From: Pseudomonas sp. CHM02
Lineage (GTDB): Bacteria; Pseudomonadota; Gammaproteobacteria; Pseudomonadales; Pseudomonadaceae
Length of the DNA stretch: 64,000 nt
Direction: 5' to 3'
Assembly: GCF_000612585.1 (NCBI RefSeq)
Contig: NZ_JFCA01000019.1
Coordinates: forward strand, 1-64,000
Shown: positions 36,328-48,613 of the stretch, one piece after another
Layout of the letters: each line of letters begins with the position of its first letter
Position numbering within the stretch: the stretch's first letter is position 1
Made by a program: the position numbers and the translations under genes
Notes under the pieces: generated by a model
The model's database searches: none
What the model saw: only the letters and a program-made list of their open reading frames with translations
Told to the model about the DNA's origin: nothing

Positions 36328-36997
36328 TCCACCCATACTCCGCCATCGACAACGGATCGCCATCCCCCACGATGATGTGGTCCAGTACCCGCACATCCAC
36401 GACTTCCAGGGCTTTTTGCAGCAACTTGGTCAGTTTTCGATCAGCTGCGCTCGGCTCAAGACTGCCGGAAGGATGGTTATGGCACAGGATCAACGCCGCC
36501 GCGTTGTAGGCCAAGGCGCGCTTGACCACTTGGCGGGGATAAACCATTGCCGCGTCGATGGTGCCTTGGGACAGCGCCTCGAAACCCAGCACCCTATGCC
36601 TTGAATCAAGGAACAGGCAGCCGAAGATCTCATGAGGCTCATGGCGCAGCATGGCCTTCAGGTAGTCGCGCACGGCCATCGGGCTTTCCAGCACCGAGTC
36701 GCTTCGCAGGCGCTCGGCCATGTGCCGCTTGGCCATTTCCAGCACCGCCTGTAACTGCGCAAACTTCGCCGGCCCCAGGCCCAATTGCTGGTTGAACAAC
36801 GTCTGGCTTGCCTCCAGCAGTGGGCGCAAACCACCGAATTGCGCCAACAGATGACGCGCCAAATCCACCGCGCTCCTGCCGGACACCCCGGTACGCAGGA
36901 AAATCGCCAGCAATTCGGCATCCGACAGGCTCGCCGCGCCCCATTCCAAAAGTTTCTCTCGCGGCCGCTCTGCCGCCGGCCAATCGCGAATACTCAT
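36323..36997 (-). CDS. radC: RadC family JAMM-domain protein
   Basis: A 224-residue protein with an N-terminal helix-hairpin-helix-like region ([25 protein letters not shown]) and a C-terminal JAMM/MPN metalloprotease-like domain. The zinc ligands are in [14 protein letters not shown] (about 174-187). The RadC name is historical and a direct DNA repair role is doubtful. Length is normal. The stop codon is supplied by REP sequence, so the last few residues may vary between strains. Divergent from coaBC. Confidence 0.93.
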   Translation of the reverse strand: MSIRDWPAAERPREKLLEWGAASLSDAELLAIFLRTGVSGRSAVDLARHLLAQFGGLRPLLEASQTLFNQQLGLGPAKFAQLQAVLEMAKRHMAERLRSDSVLESPMAVRDYLKAMLRHEPHEIFGCLFLDSRHRVLGFEALSQGTIDAAMVYPRQVVKRALAYNAAALILCHNHPSGSLEPSAADRKLTKLLQKALEVVDVRVLDHIIVGDGDPLSMAEYGWM

Positions 36998-37158
36998 CCC
37001 GCCTCCCTTCCCATATACGCCTTATGCTCCATGTGCACCGCTGTTGACTCGCGGGCGCTGTGTTATCGTAGGTCCTCTTTTTTGCAGGCGATTTCCCCTG
37101 GGGAGGGGGCATCGCAGGCGTCACTGAACTGGCATCACTGAACTGGAAAGGCAAACCA

Positions 37159-38367
37159 ATGCAGCGTCTGTATCGGAAACGCATCGTTCTCGGCGTTGGC
37201 GGCGGCATTGCCGCCTACAAAAGCGCAGAGCTGGTCCGCAGGCTCCTGGACCAGGGTGCCGAAGTGCGTGTGGTCATGACGCGCGGCGGCAGTGAGTTCA
37301 TTACTCCACTGACCATGCAGGCCCTGTCCGGGCACCCGGTTCACCTGGATCTGCTGGACCCCGCGGCCGAAGCCGCCATGGGCCATATCGAGCTGGCCAA
37401 ATGGGCCGACCTGGTGCTGATCGCCCCAGCCACCGCCGACCTGATCGCGCGCCTCGCCCAAGGCATCGCCGACGACCTGTTGACCACCCTGGTATTGGCC
37501 ACCGACGCCACCGTCGCCATCGCCCCGGCCATGAACCAGGCGATGTGGCGCGACCCGGCCACCCAGGCCAACACCCAACTCCTGCAAAGCCGTGGCCTCA
37601 AGGTGTTCGGCCCGGCGTCCGGCAGCCAGGCCTGCGGCGACGTCGGCATGGGCCGCATGCTCGAAGCCACTGACCTGGCGCTGTGCGCCGCCGAGTGTTT
37701 CCAGCACCTGGCCCTGACCGGCAAGCACGTGCTGATCACGGCGGGCCCGACCCAGGAAAATATCGACCCGGTGCGCTACATCACCAACCATAGCTCAGGA
37801 AAAATGGGCTTTGCCTTGGCCGAAGCGGCGGTCGAGGCAGGCGCACGTGTCACCTTGATCACCGGACCGGTGCATTTGCCGACCCCTGATCGGGTCACGC
37901 GAATCGACGTAGTCAGCGCCCGGGACATGCTGGCAGCCTGTGAGGCAGCCATTCCCTGCGACCTGTTCATTGCCTCGGCAGCGGTTGCGGACTACCGCCC
38001 GGAAGTCGTCGCCCCCCAAAAACTCAAGAAAGACCCTACAAGCGGCGACGGCCTGCTCCTGCAAATGGTGCGCAACCCAGACATCCTGGCGACCATCGCC
38101 ACCCGTGCGGACCGTCCGTTCAGCGTCGGCTTTGCCGCCGAGACCGAGCACCTGCTGGACTACGCCGCACGCAAATTGAAAGACAAAAACCTCGACTTGA
38201 TCGTAGCCAATGATGTCGCCAACCCGAGCATCGGCTTCAACAGCGAGGAAAATGCCATCAGCGTGATCGACCGCGAGTTGCACGCCACCGTTTTCGCCCA
38301 GACCAGCAAGGGCAAGATTGCCCGCCAACTGATCTCTTTTATCGCCCAACGGCTGAACCAGGTTTAA
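37159..38367 (+). CDS. coaBC: Bifunctional phosphopantothenoylcysteine decarboxylase/synthase CoaBC
   Basis: A 402-residue fusion of two coenzyme A pathway enzymes. CoaC (about 1-185) is a flavoprotein decarboxylase with [14 protein letters not shown], the substrate loop APAMNQAMW and the catalytic Cys in [11 protein letters not shown]. CoaB (about 190-402) is the CTP-dependent synthase, with [24 protein letters not shown] and the later KIKK-like [19 protein letters not shown] segment. Together they turn 4'-phosphopantothenate plus cysteine into 4'-phosphopantetheine. The dut gene follows after 5 bp. Confidence 0.97.
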   Translation: MQRLYRKRIVLGVGGGIAAYKSAELVRRLLDQGAEVRVVMTRGGSEFITPLTMQALSGHPVHLDLLDPAAEAAMGHIELAKWADLVLIAPATADLIARLAQGIADDLLTTLVLATDATVAIAPAMNQAMWRDPATQANTQLLQSRGLKVFGPASGSQACGDVGMGRMLEATDLALCAAECFQHLALTGKHVLITAGPTQENIDPVRYITNHSSGKMGFALAEAAVEAGARVTLITGPVHLPTPDRVTRIDVVSARDMLAACEAAIPCDLFIASAAVADYRPEVVAPQKLKKDPTSGDGLLLQMVRNPDILATIATRADRPFSVGFAAETEHLLDYAARKLKDKNLDLIVANDVANPSIGFNSEENAISVIDRELHATVFAQTSKGKIARQLISFIAQRLNQV

Positions 38368-38372
38368 TTTCC

Positions 38373-38828
38373 ATGCACGCTTTGCAAGCCAAGATCCTCG
38401 ACCCACGCATCGGCAACGAATTCCCACTGCCGACCTACGCCACCCCTGGCTCCGCCGGCCTCGACCTGCGCGCCATGCTCAAGCAAGACACCGTCCTCGA
38501 GCCGGGCCAGACCCTCCTGATTCCGACCGGCCTGTCGATCTACGTCGGTGATCCTGGCCTCGCGGCGCTGATCCTGCCGCGCTCCGGCCTGGGCCACAAA
38601 CACGGCATCGTGCTGGGCAACCTGGTGGGCCTGATCGACTCGGATTACCAGGGCGAACTGATGGTGTCGTGCTGGAACCGTGGCCAGACCGCGTTCAACA
38701 TCGCCGTGGGCGAGCGCATTGCCCAGCTTGTGCTGGTGCCGGTGGTGCAGGCGCACTTCGAGTTGGTGGCGGAATTTGACGAAACCCAACGTGGCGCGGG
38801 CGGCTTTGGGCATTCCGGCAGCCACTGA
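38373..38828 (+). CDS. dut: dUTP diphosphatase
   Basis: A 151-residue trimeric dUTPase. All five motifs appear in order: [41 protein letters not shown] and the C-terminal [10 protein letters not shown] arm. It hydrolyses dUTP to dUMP, keeping uracil out of DNA and feeding thymidylate synthesis. It follows coaBC with a 5-bp gap, so the two genes are probably cotranscribed. Confidence 0.97.
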   Translation: MHALQAKILDPRIGNEFPLPTYATPGSAGLDLRAMLKQDTVLEPGQTLLIPTGLSIYVGDPGLAALILPRSGLGHKHGIVLGNLVGLIDSDYQGELMVSCWNRGQTAFNIAVGERIAQLVLVPVVQAHFELVAEFDETQRGAGGFGHSGSH

Positions 38829-39092
38829 CTAAGCTGAACCTGGCCGGGCGCCGCTGCCCGGCCTGACGCCACCGCAAGGCTTTTCAGGACGAAGAATGCG
38901 CGGATTTTATCAGCGAGATTTCCCCATAGAAATCAACGTATTACGCAGACAACAAGACGGGGCCAGCGCTCCGATGGCACTTTTGCACCACGAACTCTCT
39001 GCCGAAAACACCGTCATACCCTTCAGTTTGAGCCTGCCGGCCAGCCACATTAGGGCCAGCCTTGCCCCCTTCAGATGGAGTTTCCCCCCGCG

Positions 39093-40490
39093 ATGAGTAC
39101 CGCAGCCCGCGTAGCCCCGACCTTCCCCGACAGCATCTTTCGCGCCTATGACATTCGTGGCGTAGTGCCCAAGACCCTGACTGCCGAAACCGCCTACTGG
39201 ATTGGCCGCGCCATCGGCTCCCAGAGCCTGGCCCAGGATGAGCCCCACGTTTCGGTCGGCCGTGACGGTCGCCTGTCCGGCCCGGAGCTGGTGGAACAAC
39301 TGATCCAGGGCCTGGCCGACAGCGGTTGCCATGTGAGCGACGTCGGCCTGGTGCCGACGCCTGCGCTGTACTACGCAGCCAACGTGCTGGCCGGCAAATC
39401 CGGGGTGATGCTCACCGGCAGCCATAACCCGTCGGACTACAACGGTTTCAAGATCGTCATCGCTGGCGATACCCTCGCCAACGAACAGATCCAGGCCCTG
39501 CACCACCGCCTGAAAACCAACGACCTGACCAGCGGTAAAGGCAGCGTCACCAAAGTCGACATCCTGCAGCGCTACTCTGACGAAATCACCCGTGACGTCA
39601 AACTCGCGCGCCGCCTCAAAGTGGTGGTGGACTGCGGCAACGGTGCGGCCGGCGTGATCGCCCCGCAGTTGCTCGAAGCCCTGAACTGCGAAGTGATCCC
39701 ATTGTTCTGCGAGGTAGACGGCAACTTCCCCAACCACCACCCGGACCCGGGCAAGCCTGAGAACCTGGTGGACCTCATCGCCAAGGTCAAGGAGACCGGG
39801 GCTGACGTGGGCCTGGCCTTCGACGGCGACGGCGACCGCGTGGGAGTGGTGACGGAAACCGGCGAGATCGTGTTCCCGGATCGCCTGCTGATGCTGTTTG
39901 CCCGTGACGTGGTGGCACGCAATGCCAACGCCGAGATCATCTTCGACGTGAAGTGCACCCGCCGCCTCACGCCGCTGATCAAGGAATATGGCGGTCGCCC
40001 GCTAATGTGGAAGACCGGTCACTCGTTGATCAAAAAGAAAATGAAGGAAACCGGCGCGCTGTTGGCTGGCGAAATGAGCGGCCACGTGTTCTTCAAGGAA
40101 CGCTGGTTCGGCTTTGACGACGGTATTTACAGCGCTGCGCGCCTGCTGGAGATCCTCAGCAAGGAAAAATCCACCGCCGAAGAGCTGTTCCAGACCTTCC
40201 CGAACGATATTTCTACGCCAGAGATCAATATCCATGTGACCGAGGAGAGCAAATTCAGCATCATTGACGCACTGCACGATGCGCAATGGGGCGAAGGCGC
40301 CAACCTGACCACCATTGATGGTGTGCGAGTCGATTACGCCAAAGGCTGGGGCCTGGTTCGCGCGTCCAACACCACACCGGTGCTGGTCCTGCGTTTCGAG
40401 GCGGATACCGAGGCTGAGTTGCAGCGCATCAAGGACGTGTTCCACGCCCAGTTGAAACGTGTTGCCCCTGATCTCCAACTACCGTTCTGA
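39093..40490 (+). CDS. algC: Phosphomannomutase/phosphoglucomutase AlgC
   Basis: A 465-residue alpha-D-phosphohexomutase. The phosphoserine loop is TGSHNPSDYNG (about 106-116), the metal site DGDGDRVG (about 241-248), the sugar loop GEMSGHVF, and the phosphate-binding loop RASNTTPVL near the C-terminus. It interconverts mannose and glucose 1- and 6-phosphates for alginate, LPS and other exopolysaccharides. The ATG at 39093 (MSTAARVAPTFP) matches known AlgC starts; an ATG at 39075 would add six residues. The 264-bp upstream gap is available for regulation but I recognise no sure AlgR site. Confidence 0.96.
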   Translation: MSTAARVAPTFPDSIFRAYDIRGVVPKTLTAETAYWIGRAIGSQSLAQDEPHVSVGRDGRLSGPELVEQLIQGLADSGCHVSDVGLVPTPALYYAANVLAGKSGVMLTGSHNPSDYNGFKIVIAGDTLANEQIQALHHRLKTNDLTSGKGSVTKVDILQRYSDEITRDVKLARRLKVVVDCGNGAAGVIAPQLLEALNCEVIPLFCEVDGNFPNHHPDPGKPENLVDLIAKVKETGADVGLAFDGDGDRVGVVTETGEIVFPDRLLMLFARDVVARNANAEIIFDVKCTRRLTPLIKEYGGRPLMWKTGHSLIKKKMKETGALLAGEMSGHVFFKERWFGFDDGIYSAARLLEILSKEKSTAEELFQTFPNDISTPEINIHVTEESKFSIIDALHDAQWGEGANLTTIDGVRVDYAKGWGLVRASNTTPVLVLRFEADTEAELQRIKDVFHAQLKRVAPDLQLPF

Positions 40491-40509
40491 TTTTTTACCG
40501 GAGCCCTGA

Positions 40510-41415
<906 letters not shown>

Positions 41416-41426
41416 ACGCTGAAAAC

Positions 41427-41464
41427 AAAAGGCCCCGCTCAATCTGATTGAGCGGGGCCTTTTT
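41427..41464 (+). terminator. Strong terminator after argB
   Basis: A 13-bp perfect stem (GGCCCCGCTCAAT and ATTGAGCGGGGCC) with a 3-nt loop CTG is extended by AAAA/TTTT and followed by a T-run. Confidence 0.95.
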
Positions 41465-41499
41465 ATAGACGCTGACTTTGCAGCAATGTGGAGATCCCC

Positions 41500-41588
41500 T
41501 GTGGGAGCGGGCTTGCTCGCGAAAGCGGTGGATCAGTCAGCACCTGTATCACTGAAAGACCGCCTTCGCGAGCAAGCTCGCTCCCACA
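41500..41588. repeat. REPIN with an extra REP half-copy
   Basis: TGTGGGAGCGGGCTTGCTCGCGAA is mirrored by TTCGCGAGCAAGCTCGCTCCCACA. A further ACAAGCCCGCTCCACAG half-copy runs on to 41604, close to the pyrE stop. Confidence 0.87.
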
Positions 41589-41615
41589 CAAGCCCGCTCC
41601 ACAGGATTTACCGTG

Positions 41616-42260
41616 TCAGACGCCGAACTGCTCGCGGTACGCCTTGACCGCCGGCAGGTGTTGCTTGAGCTGGGGGTCATCTTCCAGGAACTGCAGCACC
41701 TGGTTCAGCGACACGATGCTCACCACGGGAATGCCGAAATCGCGCTCCACTTCCTGGATCGCCGACAACTCGCCGTTGCCGCGCTCCTGGCGGTTCAGTG
41801 CGATGAGCACACCCGCGGCCTTGGCGCCGTCCTGGGAAGCGATGATCTGCATCACCTCACGAATGGCGGTGCCGGCAGTGATCACGTCGTCGATGATCAG
41901 CACGTCGCCCTTGAGCGCAGCCCCGACCAGGCTGCCGCCTTCACCGTGGGCCTTGGCTTCCTTGCGGTTGAAGCACCACGGCAGGTCCTGCCCGTGATGT
42001 TCAGCCAGGGCCACAGCAGTGGCGGCGGCCAGGGGAATGCCTTTGTAGGCCGGGCCAAACAGGACGTCGAAGGGAATACCGCTTTCAACGATGGCGGCCG
42101 CATAGAAACGACCCAGCTGAGCCAGGGCCGAACCCGAGTTGAACAAGCCCGCATTGAAGAAGTACGGACTGGTGCGCCCGGACTTCAGAGTGAACTCACC
42201 GAAGCGCAAAACGCCGCGATCGATGGCAAAACGAATGAAATCGCGTTGATACGCCTGCAT
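41616..42260 (-). CDS. pyrE: Orotate phosphoribosyltransferase
   Basis: A 214-residue phosphoribosyltransferase that makes OMP from orotate and PRPP. The PRPP loop is [13 protein letters not shown] (about 120-132) and the flexible catalytic loop contains [12 protein letters not shown]. The start [14 protein letters not shown] at 42260 gives normal length; 7 codons more are open upstream. It is divergent from crc over 82 bp, as in other pseudomonads. Confidence 0.97.
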   Translation of the reverse strand: MQAYQRDFIRFAIDRGVLRFGEFTLKSGRTSPYFFNAGLFNSGSALAQLGRFYAAAIVESGIPFDVLFGPAYKGIPLAAATAVALAEHHGQDLPWCFNRKEAKAHGEGGSLVGAALKGDVLIIDDVITAGTAIREVMQIIASQDGAKAAGVLIALNRQERGNGELSAIQEVERDFGIPVVSIVSLNQVLQFLEDDPQLKQHLPAVKAYREQFGV

Positions 42261-42304
42261 GAAAAAAGCCTCAGATACCACGGATTTAGCTAATTAGGTA
42301 GACG

Positions 42305-42321
42305 GCGTGTATCATACACGC
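42305..42321. promoter_or_regulatory. Perfect 17-bp palindrome in the pyrE-crc promoter region
   Basis: GCGTGTATCATACACGC is an 8-1-8 perfect dyad centred 30 bp before the crc ATG. It could be an operator or, if transcribed, a 5' hairpin; its TATCAT core also resembles a -10 box. Confidence 0.5.
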
Positions 42322-42342
42322 ACGCGATTTTTGGGGCCATTT

Positions 42343-43122
42343 ATGCGGATCATCAGTGTGAACGTTAATGGTATTCAGGCTGCAGTCGAGCGTGGTTTGC
42401 TCAGTTGGCTGCAAGCCCAGAATGCCGACGTCATCTGCCTGCAGGATACCCGCGCCTCCGCCTTTGAACTGGACGACCCAGCCTTCCAACTGGATGGCTA
42501 CTTCCTTTATGCCTGCGATGCCGAAGTGCCCACCCAAGGTGGCGTGGCTTTGTATTCGCGGTTGCAACCCAAGGCGGTCATCAGCGGCCTCGGCTTCGAG
42601 ACAGCCGACCGCTACGGGCGCTACCTGCAAGCCGATTTCGACAAGGTCAGCATCGCGACCTTGCTGCTTCCTTCGGGGCAGAACGGCGATGAAGACTTGA
42701 ACCAGAAGTTCAAGCTAATGGACGATTTCGCCCGTTACCTGGATAAACAGCGGCGCAAACGTCGCGAGTACATTTATTGTGGCTCGCTGTACGTGGCGCA
42801 ACAGAAGCTGGATATCAAGAACTGGCGCGACAGCCAGCAATCCCCGGGTTTCCTGGCGCCGGAACGGGCCTGGATGGACGAGATTGTCGGCAACATGGGC
42901 TATGTCGATGCCCTGCGTGAAGTGAGCCGCGAAGGCGACCAGTACAGCTGGTGGCCGGACAACGAACAGGCTGAGATGCTCAACCTGGGCTGGCGTTTCG
43001 ACTACCAGTTGCTCACCCCAGGTCTGCGCCGGTTCGTGCGCAGCGCCCGCCTGCCGCGCCAGCCACGCTTCTCGCAGCACGCGCCGCTGATCGTGGACTA
43101 CGACTGGACACTGACCATCTAA
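42343..43122 (+). CDS. crc: Catabolite repression control protein Crc
   Basis: A 259-residue protein of the exonuclease III/endonuclease-phosphatase fold. The start is MRIISVNVNGIQAAVE. The family frame is visible (ICLQDTRAS, GGVALYSR, RFDYQLLTP, SQHAPLIVDYDW), but catalytic positions of true nucleases are altered, e.g. QDTR where nucleases have QE(T/I)K. Crc has no nuclease activity; it partners with Hfq on A-rich target mRNAs to block translation when preferred carbon is present. It ends at a bidirectional terminator. Confidence 0.95.
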   Translation: MRIISVNVNGIQAAVERGLLSWLQAQNADVICLQDTRASAFELDDPAFQLDGYFLYACDAEVPTQGGVALYSRLQPKAVISGLGFETADRYGRYLQADFDKVSIATLLLPSGQNGDEDLNQKFKLMDDFARYLDKQRRKRREYIYCGSLYVAQQKLDIKNWRDSQQSPGFLAPERAWMDEIVGNMGYVDALREVSREGDQYSWWPDNEQAEMLNLGWRFDYQLLTPGLRRFVRSARLPRQPRFSQHAPLIVDYDWTLTI

Positions 43123-43136
43123 GGTCTTTTTCCAGG

Positions 43137-43172
43137 CACAAAAAAACCGCATCACTGTCGGTTTTTTTTGTG
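43137..43172. terminator. Bidirectional terminator after crc
   Basis: CACAAAAAAAACCG pairs with CGGTTTTTTTTGTG around a 9-nt loop. It lies between crc and the convergent DUF4870 gene. Confidence 0.88.
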
Positions 43173-43180
43173 GGTGCTCA

Positions 43181-43552
43181 TTATTTGATCAGGCGCCAGG
43201 TCAAGGGGTAGCGATAAACAATCCCCTTGTTGGCCTTGATGCTGCCAATGATGGTCAGCACCACCGTGGCGATCGCCAGGGCAACCATCAGGAAAAAGCC
43301 AATCACTGCAAAAGCCAGCACGATGCACGCTATCCAGGCGATGGCCACGGTGATCTGGAAGTTCAGCGCTTCCTTGCCCTGATCATCAATGAACGGGTCC
43401 ACTTCTTTCTTCATCTGCCACAGGATCAGTGGCCCCACGACGCTGCCGAAGGGGAACACGAACCCCAGAAACGCCGCGAGATGGCACAACATCGCCCCCT
43501 GACGCACTTCATACGAAGGCGTAGGTACCGGCATTTGGCTGTTGTCATTCAT
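43181..43552 (-). CDS. DUF4870 membrane protein
   Basis: A 123-residue protein of the DUF4870 family. A cytoplasmic N-terminus (PSYEVRQGAMLCHLAAFLGF) leads into three predicted membrane helices (about 24-46, 68-90 and 88-108). The conserved PLILWQMKKEVDPFIDDQGKEALNFQ-like loop at about 42-67 defines the family. No biochemical role is known. It sits 22 bp downstream of rph on the same strand and may be cotranscribed with it. Confidence 0.85.
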   Translation of the reverse strand: MNDNSQMPVPTPSYEVRQGAMLCHLAAFLGFVFPFGSVVGPLILWQMKKEVDPFIDDQGKEALNFQITVAIAWIACIVLAFAVIGFFLMVALAIATVVLTIIGSIKANKGIVYRYPLTWRLIK

Positions 43553-43574
43553 GGCGCTTCTCCTTGAGACGAGC

Positions 43575-44297
43575 TCAGTCAGCCAGGGCGGCGTTCTGCA
43601 GCTCGAAGATTTCGGTCATGCCTTTCTGGGCCAGGGCCAGCATGGCGTTCAGGTCGGCCGGCTGGAATGGCGCACCTTCGGCGGTGCCCTGCACTTCGAT
43701 GAAACCACCGGTGCTGGTCATGACCACGTTCAGGTCGGTCTCGGCGGCCGAGTCTTCCAGGTAGTCCAGGTCCAGTACTGGCTCGCCCTGGTACATGCCT
43801 ACCGACACCGCGGCGATCATCTGCTTGAGTGGGTCGCCCGCTTTCAGGCCACCGCGCTTCTTGATCACTTTCAGAGCGTCGACCAGGGCCACCATGGCGC
43901 CGGTGATGGATGCGGTACGGGTGCCGCCGTCAGCCTGGATCACGTCGCAGTCGACGTACAGGGTCACGTCGCCCAGCTTGGACATGTCCAGGGCTGCGCG
44001 CAGGGAGCGGCCGATCAGACGCTGGATTTCCAGGGTACGACCGCCTTGCTTGCCACGGCTGGCTTCACGCTGGTTACGCTCGCCGGTGGCGCGCGGCAGC
44101 ATGCCGTACTCGGCGGTCAGCCAACCCTGGCCCTGGCCTTTAAGGAAGCGCGGCACGCCGTTTTCGACGCTGACGGTGCAGATCACCTTGGTATCGCCAA
44201 ACTCGACCAGTACAGACCCCTCGGCGTGTTTGGTGTAGTTGCGGGTGATGCGGATCGAGCGGAGCTGATCGGCAGCGCGACCACTTGGACGTTTCAT
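43575..44297 (-). CDS. rph: Ribonuclease PH
   Basis: A 240-residue phosphorolytic 3'-5' exoribonuclease that trims tRNA and rRNA ends. It opens with [20 protein letters not shown] and contains the phosphate-binding [12 protein letters not shown] and the [14 protein letters not shown] segment with the catalytic Asp region (DLDYLEDS). It is full-length, unlike the frameshifted E. coli K-12 copy. Divergent from yicC. Confidence 0.97.
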   Translation of the reverse strand: MKRPSGRAADQLRSIRITRNYTKHAEGSVLVEFGDTKVICTVSVENGVPRFLKGQGQGWLTAEYGMLPRATGERNQREASRGKQGGRTLEIQRLIGRSLRAALDMSKLGDVTLYVDCDVIQADGGTRTASITGAMVALVDALKVIKKRGGLKAGDPLKQMIAAVSVGMYQGEPVLDLDYLEDSAAETDLNVVMTSTGGFIEVQGTAEGAPFQPADLNAMLALAQKGMTEIFELQNAALAD

Positions 44298-44482
44298 AGG
44301 GAGACACCTGTACTGAGGACGAAAAACTGCCGAGCATTATAGAGCCGCGAGCCGGTTCGGGGCACTGCTAAAAAATTCGGTTACGAATGCTCGGGTTTGG
44401 GCGTGTCTGCCCCACTGCGCTACAATCCTGCGCCTTCTTAATCATCAGCCCGTATTTGCGGGCTGCAACGCGAGGTACCTCC

Positions 44483-45977
<1,495 letters not shown>

Positions 45978-45989
45978 TTGGCTCTTCCC

Positions 45990-46031
45990 AAAACCGCTGC
46001 AAGGGCTTTACATTGGCACTTGTAGCGGTTT
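45990..46031 (+). other. Long hairpin downstream of gmk
   Basis: AAAACCGCTGCAAG pairs with CTTGTAGCGGTTTT, a 14-bp stem around a 14-nt loop, 12 bp after the gmk stop. It precedes the stronger terminator-like hairpin and may act with it. Confidence 0.6.
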
Positions 46032-46045
46032 TGCGAGGGCCTGCG

Positions 46046-46080
46046 AAAAATCAGCGCTTCCCTAAACGCTGGTGATTTTT
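46046..46080 (+). terminator. Terminator between gmk and rpoZ
   Basis: AAAAATCAGCG pairs with CGCTGGTGATTTTT, with a small bulge, and ends in a run of six T. It separates yicC-gmk from rpoZ-spoT. Confidence 0.8.
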
Positions 46081-46144
46081 TAAACTGTTCAGTCCGCTCG
46101 CCCAACCGGGCAGCGCGCATCTTGCATTCGCTCCGAGGAATACC

Positions 46145-46408
46145 ATGGCCCGCGTAACCGTTGAAGACTGCCTAGAACACGTGGATAACCGCTTTGAGCT
46201 GGTCATGCTCTCTACCAAGCGTGCCCGTCAACTGGCCACTGGCGGCAAAGAGCCCCTGGTCCAGTGGGAAAACGACAAGCCTACCGTTGTAGCCCTGCGT
46301 GAAATCGCTGAAGGCCTGATGAGCTACGAGTTCATCGCCAACGCTGAAATCGTTGAAGACGAACCGCTGTTTGCAGCGTTCGAGGACGAGTCCAACGAGG
46401 CCGTCTAA
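46145..46408 (+). CDS. rpoZ: RNA polymerase omega subunit
   Basis: An 87-residue omega subunit. The core is [20 protein letters not shown] followed by [16 protein letters not shown], the region that clamps the beta-prime C-terminus and forms ppGpp site 1. Residues about 60-87 are an acidic tail. It lies upstream of spoT with a 60-bp gap, the usual rpoZ-spoT pairing; both proteins serve ppGpp signalling. Confidence 0.97.
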   Translation: MARVTVEDCLEHVDNRFELVMLSTKRARQLATGGKEPLVQWENDKPTVVALREIAEGLMSYEFIANAEIVEDEPLFAAFEDESNEAV

Positions 46409-46468
46409 GCCTATGCCTGGTCGACGTAGCACGGCGCAGGGTCACAGCCAACGGCAGGAGTTGATACT

Positions 46469-48574
46469 TTGCCGAGCATAGACGCCCTCGCCGATCGCTT
46501 ATCGACCTACCTCGGCCCAGACCAGGTCAACCTGGTCCGCCGAGCGTACTTCTACGCCGAACAAGCCCACGACGGCCAACGCCGCCGCAGCGGCGAGGCG
46601 TATGTCACCCATCCTCTTGCGGTGGCAAATATTCTTGCCGACATGCACATGGACCACCAGAGCCTGATGGCTGCCATGCTGCATGACGTGATCGAAGACA
46701 CCGGCATCGCCAAGGAAGCGCTCAGCGCGCAATTTGGCGAAACCGTGGCCGAACTGGTCGACGGGGTCAGCAAACTGACCCAGATGAATTTCGAGACCAA
46801 GGCCGAAGCCCAGGCGGAAAACTTCCAGAAGATGGCCATGGCCATGGCGCGCGATATCCGCGTGATCCTGGTCAAGCTGGCCGACCGGCTGCACAACATG
46901 CGCACGCTGGAAGTGCTGTCCGGCGAAAAACGCCGGCGCATCGCCAAGGAAACCCTGGAAATCTACGCGCCCATCGCCAACCGGCTGGGCATGCACGCCA
47001 TTCGTATCGAATTCGAAGACCTCGGCTTCAAGGCCATGCACCCGATGCGTTCGGCGCGCATCTACCAGGCGGTCAAGCGCGCCCGGGGCAACCGCAAGGA
47101 AATCGTCAACAAGATCGAAGAGTCCCTGAGCCATTGCCTGGCGATCGACGAGATCGAAGGCGAGGTCAGCGGACGGCAGAAGCACATCTACGGCATCTAC
47201 AAGAAGATGCGCGGCAAGCGCCGGGCCTTCAACGAGATCATGGATGTGTATGCATTCCGGATCATCGTCGACAAGGTCGACACCTGCTACCGCGTGCTGG
47301 GCGCTGTACATAATTTGTACAAACCCCTGCCGGGCCGCTTCAAGGATTACATCGCGATTCCCAAGGCCAACGGCTATCAATCGCTGCATACCACGCTGTT
47401 CGGTATGCATGGCGTGCCGATCGAGATCCAGATCCGCACCCGCGAAATGGAAGAGATGGCCAACAACGGCATCGCCGCCCATTGGCTGTACAAATCCAGC
47501 GGCGACGAGCAGCCCAAAGGCACCCATGCCCGCGCCCGCCAGTGGGTCAAGGGCGTGCTGGAAATGCAGCAACGGGCCGGCAACTCCCTGGAATTCATCG
47601 AAAGCGTGAAGATCGACCTGTTCCCGGACGAGGTCTACGTGTTCACGCCCAAAGGCCGGATCATGGAGCTGCCCAAAGGCTCCACGGCCGTCGATTTTGC
47701 GTACGCCGTGCACACCGACGTGGGCAACAGCTGCATCGCCTGTCGGATCAATCGTCGTCTCGCGCCGCTGTCCGAACCGCTGCAAAGCGGCTCCACGGTC
47801 GAGATCGTCAGTGCACCGGGCGCACGCCCGAACCCGGCCTGGCTCAACTTCGTGGTCACCGGCAAGGCGCGCACACACATCCGTCACGCCTTGAAACTGC
47901 AGCGCCGCTCCGAATCCATCAGCCTGGGCGAGCGCCTGCTGAACAAGGTGCTCAACGGTTTCGACAGCGCTCTGGACAAGATTCCTGCGGAGCGCGTGCA
48001 AGCGATGCTCCACGAGTATCGCCAGGAAACCATCGAAGACCTGCTGGAAGATATCGGCCTGGGCAACCGCATGGCTTATGTCGTCGCCCGCCGCCTGCTC
48101 GGCGAAGGCGAACAGTTACCAAGCCCGGAAGGCCCGCTGGCGATTCGCGGCACCGAGGGCCTGGTGCTCAGCTACGCCAAGTGCTGCACCCCGATCCCGG
48201 GCGACCCGATTGTTGGCCACTTGTCTGCGGGCAAAGGCATGGTGGTGCACCTGGACAACTGCCGCAACATCACCGAAATCCGCCACAACCCGGAAAAATG
48301 CATCCAGCTCTCGTGGGCCAAGGATGTCACCGGCGAATTCAACGTCGAGTTGCGGGTGGAGCTGGAACACCAGCGCGGCCTGATCGCCCTGCTCGCCAGC
48401 AGCGTCAACGCGGCCGACGGCAATATCGAAAAAATCAGCATGGACGAGCGCGATGGCCGCATCAGCGTGGTTCAACTGGTGGTCAGCGTCCACGACCGCG
48501 TGCACCTGGCCCGCGTGATCAAGAAACTGCGTGCCTTGACCGGGGTCATCCGCATCACCCGCATGCGTGCATAG
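46469..48574 (+). CDS. spoT: Bifunctional (p)ppGpp synthetase/hydrolase SpoT
   Basis: A 701-residue RelA/SpoT homologue. The HD hydrolase domain carries the metal motif LHDVIEDTG (about 69-77), the synthetase domain DYIAIPKANGYQSLHT, then a TGS domain (VYVFTPKGRIMELPKGS), a helical/zinc-finger-like region (YAKCCTPIPGD) and an ACT domain at the C-terminus. Hydrolase residues are intact, so the enzyme should both make and degrade the alarmone. The start is TTG at 46469, supported by GGCAGGAG 7-8 nt upstream and by a family-typical N-terminus (MPSIDALADRLSTYL). Confidence 0.96.
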   Translation: MPSIDALADRLSTYLGPDQVNLVRRAYFYAEQAHDGQRRRSGEAYVTHPLAVANILADMHMDHQSLMAAMLHDVIEDTGIAKEALSAQFGETVAELVDGVSKLTQMNFETKAEAQAENFQKMAMAMARDIRVILVKLADRLHNMRTLEVLSGEKRRRIAKETLEIYAPIANRLGMHAIRIEFEDLGFKAMHPMRSARIYQAVKRARGNRKEIVNKIEESLSHCLAIDEIEGEVSGRQKHIYGIYKKMRGKRRAFNEIMDVYAFRIIVDKVDTCYRVLGAVHNLYKPLPGRFKDYIAIPKANGYQSLHTTLFGMHGVPIEIQIRTREMEEMANNGIAAHWLYKSSGDEQPKGTHARARQWVKGVLEMQQRAGNSLEFIESVKIDLFPDEVYVFTPKGRIMELPKGSTAVDFAYAVHTDVGNSCIACRINRRLAPLSEPLQSGSTVEIVSAPGARPNPAWLNFVVTGKARTHIRHALKLQRRSESISLGERLLNKVLNGFDSALDKIPAERVQAMLHEYRQETIEDLLEDIGLGNRMAYVVARRLLGEGEQLPSPEGPLAIRGTEGLVLSYAKCCTPIPGDPIVGHLSAGKGMVVHLDNCRNITEIRHNPEKCIQLSWAKDVTGEFNVELRVELEHQRGLIALLASSVNAADGNIEKISMDERDGRISVVQLVVSVHDRVHLARVIKKLRALTGVIRITRMRA

Positions 48575-48613
48575 CGCTTCAAATGAACCCCACTTAATTA
48601 CAAGGAGTCATTC

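Noticed and set aside
38972..38990. TGGCACTTTTGCA upstream of algC as a sigma-54 promoter
   Set aside because: GG and GC are only 7 nt apart instead of the required 10.
38896..39096. A 66-codon ORF upstream of algC
   Set aside because: No ribosome site, no family pattern and overlap with the algC start region.
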